Assembly (NCBI GenBank): GCA_002279765.1
Contig: NCCR01000042.1
Span: 1 to 22,225 of the forward strand
Direction: 5' to 3'
Source: Verrucomicrobia bacterium 12-59-8
GTDB lineage: Bacteria > Verrucomicrobiota > Verrucomicrobiae > Verrucomicrobiales > Verrucomicrobiaceae
Length of the DNA: 22,225 nt
The notes under the pieces were generated by a model that was not told the DNA's origin, made no database searches, and worked only from the letters and a program-made list of their open reading frames with translations. The position numbers and the translations under genes were made by a program. Below are positions 19,901-22,225 of this stretch, piece by piece. Position 1 is the stretch's first letter. Every line of letters starts with the position of its first letter.

Positions 19901-22225
19901 GATGCCGGGGCGACGCTGAACATCAACGGCGGCATCAACAACAACACGACGAGCGCCCGGGCGCTTTCATTCAATGTGGGTGGGGACGTCGCGAACGGGC
20001 TTGGGGTCATCAACCTCAACAGCGACACGACAGCTGCCACCACCACGGCCAACCAGTATTTCAGCATCACCAAGCGCGGCATCGGCACGCTGAACATCAC
20101 GGCGGCGCTCAGCATGGTTCCTACCAGCAGTCTAAGCTTCTTCGCAGGAACGACCAGCTTCAACGGCGCAGGCAAAATTGCCGGCGGCAACACTATCGCG
20201 GCGACGGTCTATTCCCCCGCGACACTCCTGCTCGACAACTCCGTGACCAACGTTGCCAATCGTCTTGGCGGACGCCCCGTGACACTGGTTGGCGGCAGTC
20301 TGACCTTCGTCGGCATGGATAACGCCGCCTCCACGGAAACTCTCGGCGCTCTGAACATCAACCGTCCCGGTGGCACCGTCACCAGTACTCCAGGGGCGGG
20401 CACAGGCACCAACTTGCTGACCTTCAGCTCTCTGACCATCGGTGGTGATTCCTCAGCAAATTTCGTTGGCACCGGCCTGGGCACCGCCAGCAACAAGATC
20501 ATCTTCACCACCGCGCCAACACTGGCGAACAACATCCTGGCCAGGGCGACGGTGAACGGAGCTGACTTCGCCACCTATGCCGCCGGCACCGGCATCGCAG
20601 CTTTTGCGGCGTATGACAACACCAACAACATCAATTCCGGCACCACGACAGCCACGCTCAACCTCACTGCCTCCGCAGCACTGACGGCAAGCCGCACCAT
20701 CAATGGCATCAAGCTCAACGGCGCTTCCGGCGCTGTCGCGATCACTGCGCCGGCTACTGGGGCAGGGGTGGTAGGTGGCACCACACCCTTCACATTGACG
20801 GTCTCCAGCGGCGGTGTGCTGGCTACCGGTGGAAATACCAACACGATCAGCGCGGCGGCCCTTGCCTTTGGCACTACCCAGGCGGTTTTCCACGTTAATA
20901 CAGGCACAAACCTGACGATCAGCAGTGTCATCACAGGCACCGCCGGATGGGTGAAGGATGGCGACGGTACGCTGTATTTGTCCTCGCCATTCAATTCTCT
21001 GCTCAACACCGGCACGAATACGATCAGCGGGACGGGATCCATCCTCGGTGGTACGGTGGTGCTGAATGGCGGCAGCAACACGCTGCTGGCAAATCAGTTC
21101 CTCAGTCTGGGTGGTAATGGCACCCTCGACCTCAACGGCAATGTGCAGATGGTGCGGGGATTGTTCTCGGACCTGACGGCCGAAAATGCAGGCGGCACTA
21201 TCACAGGTGGATCGCTCACCGCCAGCACGCTCGTGGTGAACCAGGACAACACCACGCGCAACTGGAGTGGCGTGCTGACGGGGGCCTTGAGCTTCATGCG
21301 CACCGGTGACGGCACGATGGTATTGTATTCAAACAATGACTACACCGGCACCACGTTTATCAGCGGTGGCACGACCACGTTGAAAGACGGCGGGGCCTTG
21401 TCCGGCACCTCGGACATTCAGATCATCTACTCCACCCTGAGCCTGGACAACTCTGGCACCAAGGACATGACGAATCGTGTGAACGATGCCGCGACGATCA
21501 CCCTGCGTGGTGGTATCCTCAACTACCAGGGCAGACAGCAGTATGCCTCGGTCGAGACACTCGGAGACGTGACTGTGCTGCGGGGGCACAACGGCATCTT
21601 CAACACCGCTGGCGGTACGGGTGTGAATTCAGCCGATCTGAATTTCGGTGCGCTTCTGCGTAGCCCGTCATCCACTGCGACTCTGCGCTTCAACAATCTC
21701 GGCGGGCATGGCCAGCTGGGCAACGGAGTGCGCACCACGTTCACCCAGATCAATGGTGTGGCGACCTCGAATGTGGGAGACGGTCTGGTCAACAACATCA
21801 TCGGTGCCTGGGCCATTGTGGACCGTGAGTTTGCCACCTACGTCCCAGGCCAGGGGATCGGCGGCCTCAATGCGGTCGGTTTTGCCACGGGAGACAGCAC
21901 CAGTTTCGCCGCTGTGCTTCAATCCACGTACAACGTTCGCTATGGTACCACCGGTATCACCACTCTCACGGGTGATGTCGCGATCAATACCCTGACCTTC
22001 ACCAGTCCGAACGCGGCCACAACGCTCAATCTCGGCGGCAACACTCTGACACTGACTGCGGGAGGTCTGCTTTTTGGTGAATCCACTGACAACGTCAACA
22101 TCGGGGTCACGAACGGCTTCATCACTGCAGGTTCCGGTGGTGCGGCAGATCTCTACCTTACCCATGCGAACTTTGGCGGCACCAACCGCACGGTCTCCAT
22201 TGATGCCATCATCAAGGACAATGGT
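4838..22225 (+). CDS. Giant secreted PATR (autotransporter-associated beta-strand repeat) protein, 3' end outside the window
   Basis: One frame (codons starting at 4838+3n) stays open for 5,796 codons and leaves the window in mid-repeat. I translated it by hand and found no stop and no cysteine. It opens with a signal peptide (cleavage probably after VRG, residue 36). The rest is Gly/Thr/Asn/Ala/Ser-rich beta-solenoid-like sequence with about twenty PATR motifs of the form L-x-K-x-G-x-GTL-x-L-x-G-x-NT(Y/F)(T/S)G-x-(V/T)-x-(I/V)-N-x-G-x-L. Residues about 1-1,930 form a less regular N-terminal part. From there a super-repeat of about 1,500-1,650 residues begins. PATR motifs are known in passengers of type V autotransporters, and giant multi-PATR proteins occur in Verrucomicrobiota. 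A role in adhesion or surface structure is inference. The start has no Shine-Dalgarno sequence but is the only ATG that places the signal peptide correctly. The visible part alone would be roughly 0.55 MDa. Confidence 0.93.
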   Translation, partial: MKKSSVLLDTLRRHFKRPVATALALFFPLWTAQVRGATLFYQGDNGPWDTAINQWSTNSSLSDAVSWINGDIAVFGGVSGTVTLNEAITASGLNFGSSGYVIAGDSLNPLTLASIAGLSVSPMINVASFQRAEIDAVIAGTSGLTKTGNGTLVLGSGGNTFSGDVVINGGNLIITDQAQLGTGTTVVSINGLANTGNPGFSGGSLILQGGLAGMTFTRDISLSGRGPGAANNGGALISVGNNTITGNLVVGGTASQGNVLATHGITTITGDIQLGNGSTQTFLGNGNFIISGQVTGFEVVNDRFNKSGTVYGTTLWLQNANNNFGESLRIDSGTVRVSTNTALGNNISTQAVDLNNGILEVRTDTPGVGNADFSQRKVFNRDSTNTGIFVSRALDGSAINQTVTFGETRATGSNTNFRITGRDGFNVTLVGLNNSPTGIMGQGGANNALIENNSNGLLTLATSSLWNQTDTSARTLTIQGNGDTLLTGNLTATGASHVVTKAGSGTLTIQGTSSNFLGSFNINAGTVVINTFGAINNSGTGALQLSGGALNYLGAAGTGAGETALRAMNLSSTTGSGIILANQTGSSPTALIISSSIAATGAGIKNLYLGGASTLQNELQGVIQDNSSTNKTSLVKIGSGTWLYDPSASTYLDTAATGVTTTGGGAALSSTLIVSSAASLKVGQTVSGTNVPAGSFITTPVANATALTFGTIGNFTGSVTVANGTLQIKATAASGNGSNVINDTSALIFNVDPLNTNQVAGGTFEYLGFSGGAMTELLGALTLTAGANTLKITAGGGATGLTFSSLATPAIGTGLNVIGNGTVTLTGVATSTATTLAGNGHIYFGGSDFARSNGGVLVAPVYDTDAGFVTAGAALTAASHNLVTGNTSSGALTVSSLKISGSQTVAQTGLLTINVGANTSGGILQTGGSGTISGTGVTTAGNQDLVVRVDGSTDSLLISAPITSTTTGGLTKNGAGTLVLSGANAESGTVTVNEGTLQLSGSGLLGATNINLTIRQGATFDLNGVNVGTFVSGNNSVNALNGAGLITNSAASGTATLRFSNNNASGVFTGLIQDGANAAIALIKSGTSSTVTLTGANTFTGQVIINGGNLDIPNIADIGVASGIGMGDATNDATNAASIILNGGALRYVGTNSGGAVTATQTPSVSINRLFTLAGNGTIASFGSYGNLSASRASNNAALIFNNTADLSFSGAGNRTLTLDGDSQGDNEIDIHLIDNTNGGSLLLTKNGTSLWILNPSTANNYTGITTINGGALQAVDGVGLSANSNLLLNGGVYQTSGTFARTMGTNAGQFQFTANGNGGFSSGTTKLTVDFGTLGIVGTPVWGSTPNFLGAGTFILNNATSLADIEVKGNFDLAPGAAAALTITTTSASSSVTITTGNTTGLTVGQVITGSNIPAGTYISAITGTTTFTLSQNASATGTGISAAVAAGGFRQIQVDDNGSTNLDFATVSGVIGGTGGLGKIGSANLILGDANTYSGRTVIRQDAVFATSIGAAGATATSFGTNVGGGILELGNPGTTTTVSLMYVGAGETTTREIDLTGTTGTRRIDSSGTGALILTNLLNTTASSVNTTGGAKTLELRGTNTDANMVTSVLADNGGALTVTKTDGGVWILNPTTANTFTGSLNANNGLLGLTANAIGTAANITISNGGLFAYGGALTTSTNMILANNSAAVFAGSNNMTFNGTVTKATGANDQTFSNNLENGAVLTINGNFINAQNATATRNINVRGYGSTVWNGVIQNFSATSLTRFDIRLSNDASFTLGGDNKNAALGLTGGILLGQGTLIIANAGGLGPVANSVILDGGVFTSTLDLTGANKIGNNVFLQGDPVIVSGSNNIEFGAQLNLNASRSLVNNLDAGKVLTISGLVTNTSAATLTIFGSGNTLINGVVGTGTGAQGLQYSGTGALSLTGTNTSVGRLTVSRGVVTISGANGSFNALADTSSSLNNIVLNAGGTLVLDNSGGNNAAGRIAGRSIAFQGGALSLIGNSTSETIGAVLVNGIMGTINMSGTGNNTLTFGTVNFANSGSSWDLSGITGLGSTNKVKITTYQHGGSTFTNAILPRIVIANDFAAYDNTNGVVAFTAYNTSTNLDGAANTDTMNVTGSANVSASRTLNALKINGAGVSVTSTGNRVLTLTTGSVISTGGDNTLAVSQVNLSGGAGYFQVQSGTTLHVTSTLINGQLSLVGGGTLSMESPSFYNSTTNVMGGTLLLNAGLNSIFPAGGVSLNIGIGATVDLNGNSQYLGNLTGNGVLPNTAGTLTNTALGYSTYVSNGGGNFAGLISGNINFGRVGGGTLTLEMAQTYTGFTSFLGGTTSLENDASLLTTTAIEITGGAVLNLNNNTSLQTQINDRIGDTIPITLNAGTINVNGRVNTAATETLGAFTVTGGANTIQSATGSTGTAGAFTSQSLTIASLTRTPGATVNFLNSTALGSIGNFPLINFTTAPTTYGDGVLGAWAISNSSDYAAYNTANGVGTVGNGGFAGYSAVFGSGNITSLGTYSATPLTTTLTGNTTASMLRLSGNFTNNVAFTTNGTLLNLELGGILRTNNAFDTTFGSTAIRGVITAGGTETSGTRELIVYNTSTSNPSFTNPNTAGGIVAGSPVVIMNSTVGIQPGMTLTNANFPAGTTVLSVDSLTQITLSNNATASAQNQTFNAGSFVSGTTTVGSAQITMNSTTGIAPGMTLTGTGIPTGSYVVSVDSPTQVTLSQNATATGSALSFTVGMSNMIINSVIADNGFGNMVQMVKSGTGVLNLSANNTYTGGTVVNQGTLNLIGSGVVLPAGGLTINNGVVTMLTNNGQIAATNDVTLVGSSTLTLAGGLGLNNTLKSITFNNNGGSGNPTVTIPTNSILTLTSSAPVTVTSSNAATVPTISGGFLALSSGANTFSIGGPTLAGQVYTQIGSALSISSAITGTGSSIIKTDTGLLQLSGQSTFSGGMDVQGGGIILSASSTSTVPNTLVSGPLGIGPVSFAAGTSLLVDNNRSVANAMSFAGDPLFNNTGTSLFTMTLNGALNFATQTTTGLVVNIPTPYLNVVLGGPIANIGTITAIGGTGANTISKIGLGNITGLNFTGIGSSVPINISALSNGAFSILHDGDATGSFETINLGAITWEPAVTGTALVLTIGRAGSASYYPLAVNKTIAPAALISSQLGNGINLTNNNNYGLLLSDAIAFNTVSANQGPTFTVSGGSTSLQLDGLTLSGVLSGGPTGATAVVLSKAGGGVLSLTNSGNTFGGGGSIIDITAGLIAASNDAVLGNAGNIIRLSGNNLSYGFRATGTFATSRIFNLNSAASEIEVTQGNTLTLNNAFTFATANNALRKYDLGTLVLTQPETGWNGVMLVQQGVLRISNGAQLGNASSTTASTATTGASGTTTLTPTGGTANYGVGQVVYGTGITPDTYITAITPTTITLSIATTAANPTITTSAGGVYLSNLGAAIELTGGVTVADSIFVNASNNLTSNGINGGGAIRSTAGTNTVSGLVTIATTTADSNMRAVTLKADSGATLNVTGGVLGQVGTAGASRHAWVGFGGDGTINLTTTAITNTGTIGIFQLEKFGTGTLNIQLANAFSGRDVMVKQGTLSLNGAGSFNTLGTGQGTLRTVFVHDFATLILDNSGVIGNNVNNRLGNAALNFQGSDFRIIGNDNTNTTETTTGTMALNAGASVFTLDAGTGRQLNFTTAAVTRGGGSTLLILADNFGSAAGNGVATIQASTATYTFTGQLGATGTTNKSILPWAFGSTSLAGTSLGFVTADSAAAGANAGTNRLRLLNPLTEQVSSLTIAGTNVNLAGAASISSLLSINSLQLGSGAGITLSGGYSTFLTLESGGLLVTDGSSSISGTGRLATASNRELIVYAVGDLAVNVPISNFTGGLTKSGAGTLTLNATNYYGGTLTINEGTVKLAAGDQTLFPNQTLQLLGGILDLNGTVQNFNNVQAQTGSLAVNEQFAPNTGGTIINTSATQATLSITTANASFRGAIGNGVPGESNIAVARSTAAGATVDWNLFSNNTYTGPTLLNGGRTQIIDAGSLSGTSSIEISNSTLSFAASNISVEAANNTDRINDTASILLNGALFQFRSRASLYTTETMGAVTVGYAGNMIDFSEPGTNVNQSDITFLSLAQAAGQRGTVRFLNVDGNVSSLQRLFINNLNGVAPTNIGDGLTNNIIGAWATYEREFASYTPSMGLGGLNNNGYAGYSPFADPNLASNTDNVRIVLPATGSTTTLTADRTLYTLNMQAPSTSTANSTLDLGGNTLTLAGGGLILAPVATTALSNNITVQSGNLTAGTTSSPTDFYLHALSWFNGQADNTGNADVTIAANIVDNSAGGAVTLVIDANNGRGTLGATNDVFLTGNNTYTGGTFVNSGRVDLNTAGANGVTKTATGTGNLTIAGGYSGNNGIFLDRNTRVLLLGDSQIANTATVTLMGGGTLDLNNFSQTLGGLVFNNNGGDSPTMTVGTGRLTLNGDITATGQNLGSVSTISGTGTGQISLGGSTRTITVDPVQWNGSNLNPLQPNLLISGVLIGTGSEGVIKAGNGLLQLSGQNTFSGGIDLQAGGIIIGANSNPTLGGGVLVSGPLGTGTLTVASGASLLVDNASRTVANNINFAGSPVFASTGTSTVTLTLNGALNLPNGAVSVSVTTPGLTVVLGNIANIGSITNITNTGLGTLIFNTTGYTGDFYASALGNPNSVSLLNDGNGTGMQELISLGNVVFDAGIVPTVVVGRAGFSTPYNQPQNKVIAPASITNISAGLTVTNNNGYGLYLSDSVTLNNAIFSVATASVSTQTQGLYLNGKLSGTGLTKTGNGTLALGNAGNDFTGNVVINQGTVSIDNDGELGAAANMVVLSPVTGTATLRATSLITTDHVIQLANTSSIRAIEVSQNAILQLNSAFDLNSGAGAAAALVKNDNGTLVLNANNTGWTGGLTINAGAVLLNNATGAGSGTITISPASSALGAALQLSGGISVSNVINLQGNNNQALGGINGGGQLQSVSGVNTVTGQLIMAFDSLIGADAGATLNINGGINNNTTSARALSFNVGGDVANGLGVINLNSDTTAATTTANQYFSITKRGIGTLNITAALSMVPTSSLSFFAGTTSFNGAGKIAGGNTIAATVYSPATLLLDNSVTNVANRLGGRPVTLVGGSLTFVGMDNAASTETLGALNINRPGGTVTSTPGAGTGTNLLTFSSLTIGGDSSANFVGTGLGTASNKIIFTTAPTLANNILARATVNGADFATYAAGTGIAAFAAYDNTNNINSGTTTATLNLTASAALTASRTINGIKLNGASGAVAITAPATGAGVVGGTTPFTLTVSSGGVLATGGNTNTISAAALAFGTTQAVFHVNTGTNLTISSVITGTAGWVKDGDGTLYLSSPFNSLLNTGTNTISGTGSILGGTVVLNGGSNTLLANQFLSLGGNGTLDLNGNVQMVRGLFSDLTAENAGGTITGGSLTASTLVVNQDNTTRNWSGVLTGALSFMRTGDGTMVLYSNNDYTGTTFISGGTTTLKDGGALSGTSDIQIIYSTLSLDNSGTKDMTNRVNDAATITLRGGILNYQGRQQYASVETLGDVTVLRGHNGIFNTAGGTGVNSADLNFGALLRSPSSTATLRFNNLGGHGQLGNGVRTTFTQINGVATSNVGDGLVNNIIGAWAIVDREFATYVPGQGIGGLNAVGFATGDSTSFAAVLQSTYNVRYGTTGITTLTGDVAINTLTFTSPNAATTLNLGGNTLTLTAGGLLFGESTDNVNIGVTNGFITAGSGGAADLYLTHANFGGTNRTVSIDAIIKDNG
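6842..6976 (+). repeat. IPAGT module, copy A (divergent)
   Basis: About 45 residues with the pattern SAASLKVGQTVSGTNVPAG then SFIT...ALTFGTIG. The order of elements matches the other four copies, but the closing TLSxNA motif is degenerate. It sits inside an otherwise ordinary PATR region. Confidence 0.6.
8987..9169 (+). repeat. IPAGT module, copy B
   Basis: This copy carries GLTVGQVITGSNIPAGTYIS followed by TTTFTLSQNASATGTG. It is inserted between two strands of a PATR segment. The family is widespread in repetitive surface and tail-fibre-like proteins as far as I recall, but I cannot give it a database name. Confidence 0.65.
11081..11163 (+). repeat. FATY linker module, copy 1
   Basis: The module reads IVIANDFAAYDNTNGVVAF then TAYNTSTN. 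It is followed by SASRTLNALKINGAG, a strand that also follows the other copies. This marks a recurrent linker between PATR blocks. Confidence 0.55.
12236..12352 (+). repeat. FATY linker module, copy 2
   Basis: The module contains YGDGVLGAWAIS, SDYAAYNTANGVG and GGFAGYSA. Relative to copies 3 and 5 it lacks the NNII residues of GDGLxNNIIGAWA. Confidence 0.55.
12692..12862 (+). repeat. IPAGT module, copy C (tandem with D)
   Basis: This copy carries MNSTVGIQPGMTLTNANFPA, GTTVLSVDS and ITLSNNATAS. Its ATG-AA-TCC codons at 12710 correspond to those of copy D at 12908, giving a tandem period of 198 bp (66 codons). Confidence 0.7.
12875..13060 (+). repeat. IPAGT module, copy D (tandem with C)
   Basis: This copy carries MNSTTGIAPGMTLTGTGIPT, GSYVVSVDS and VTLSQNATATGS. 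It is closely related to copy C at both protein and DNA level, which suggests a local in-frame duplication. Confidence 0.7.
14984..15160 (+). repeat. IPAGT module, copy E
   Basis: This copy carries NYGVGQVVYGTGITPDTYIT followed by AITPTTITLSIATT. The core proline is shifted (ITPDT instead of IPAGT), so this copy is divergent. It interrupts the PATR that begins at 14840. Confidence 0.6.
15581..20110 (+). repeat. Super-repeat unit 2
   Basis: The anchor order of unit 1 recurs: LILDNS (Asp codon 15725), a PATR at 16499-16588, LSGTSSIEI (about 16970), DRINDTASI (about 17055), GDGLTNNIIGAWA (Asp codon 17354), PATRs at 17921-17983 and 18461-18550 (LLQLSGQNTFSGG), LVSGPLG, VVLGNIANIGSIT, NNNGYGLYLSDS (about 19132), PATRs at 19262-19357 and 19574-19666 (TGWTGG), GATLNINGG (about 19910) and KRGIGTLNI (about 20069). 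The period from unit 1 is 4,956 bp, measured at the LDN anchor. Confidence 0.75.
17348..17476 (+). repeat. FATY linker module, copy 3
   Basis: The module contains IGDGLTNNIIGAWATYEREF, ASYTPSMGLGGLNNNGYAGY and SPF. It is followed by LTADRTLYTLNM and then LDLGGNTLTLAGGGLIL. It is almost the same architecture as copy 5. Confidence 0.65.
20534..20629 (+). repeat. FATY linker module, copy 4
   Basis: The module contains ILARATVNGADFATYAAGTG and IAAFAAYDNTNN, followed by LTASRTINGIKLNGASG. Together with copy 1 it belongs to the first half of the super-repeat unit. Confidence 0.55.
21773..21898 (+). repeat. FATY linker module, copy 5
   Basis: The module contains VGDGLVNNIIGAWAIVDREF, ATYVPGQGIGGLNAVGF and ATGDS, followed by NTLTFTSPNAATTLNLGG. 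This is the second-half position of super-repeat unit 3. Confidence 0.65.

Larger units (their letters stand above)
20111..22225 (+). repeat. Super-repeat unit 3, cut by the window edge
   Basis: The unit starts again with LLLDNS (Asp codon 20234, 4,509 bp after unit 2), STETLGAL, ATVNGADFATY (about 20550), DGDGTLYL (about 20955), a PATR at 21296-21382 (NDYTGTTFISGG), LSGTSDIQI (about 21400), NRVNDAATI (about 21475) and GDGLVNNIIGAWA (Asp codon 21779). It then breaks off within a beta-strand after DAIIKDNG. The LSGQ-(S/N)-TFSGG block should follow outside the window. Confidence 0.75.

Noticed and set aside
5261..22225. RTX (calcium-binding nonapeptide) toxin/adhesin
   Set aside because: Gly/Asn/Asp-rich stretches are present, but there are no arrays of GGxGxDxUx nonapeptides. 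The repeats fit PATR strands instead.

Overview
The window looks like a chromosomal segment from a moderately GC-rich Gram-negative bacterium, most likely a member of the Verrucomicrobiota (Prosthecobacter/Verrucomicrobium-like). That assignment is inference. It rests on a giant surface protein built from autotransporter-associated beta-strand (PATR) repeats, a REP/RAYT-type repeat cluster, and the style of the sigma-70 and primase proteins. No rRNA, tRNA or CRISPR array is visible.

Layout. (1) Positions 1-311, minus strand: the 5' part of a REP-associated tyrosine transposase (RAYT, IS200-like Y1 family). It is interrupted by an in-frame TAG and runs off the left edge. (2) 312-769: no credible protein gene, but four related REP-like palindromic elements. 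Two share an identical 26-bp core exactly 200 bp apart, and one contains a nested hairpin. (3) 770-4526, minus strand: a compact dnaG-rpoD operon (primase, then the housekeeping sigma factor, 34 nt apart). This is the core of the macromolecular-synthesis operon without rpsU. The sigma factor has an unusual N-terminal extension with two AT-hook-like motifs and a 21-bp tandem repeat. (4) 4527-4837: a divergent intergenic region, AT-rich in its middle, with a palindrome that exactly fills the spacer of a candidate dnaG promoter. (5) 4838 to the right edge, plus strand: one uninterrupted reading frame of at least 5,796 codons with a signal peptide and no stop. It encodes a giant, apparently cysteine-free, Gly/Thr/Asn/Ala-rich secreted protein.

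The giant protein fills 78% of the window and is its most interesting object. It carries about twenty PATR beta-strand motifs. From about residue 1,930 onward it is organised as a long-period super-repeat of roughly 1,500-1,650 residues, in which the same sub-modules recur in the same order. Two full copies and the start of a third are visible. Two further small modules are threaded between the PATR strands: a roughly 45-60-residue 'IPAGT...TLS' module (five copies, two in tandem) and a 'GDG...GAWA...FATY' linker module (five copies). The C-terminus, which would show whether it is an autotransporter with its own beta-barrel or is anchored another way, lies outside the window.

How they relate: dnaG and rpoD are core replication/transcription genes and are probably co-transcribed. 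The giant surface-protein gene is divergent from them and shares only the intergenic region. The RAYT/REP cluster lies just downstream of rpoD, with one REP beginning 7 bp after the rpoD stop.
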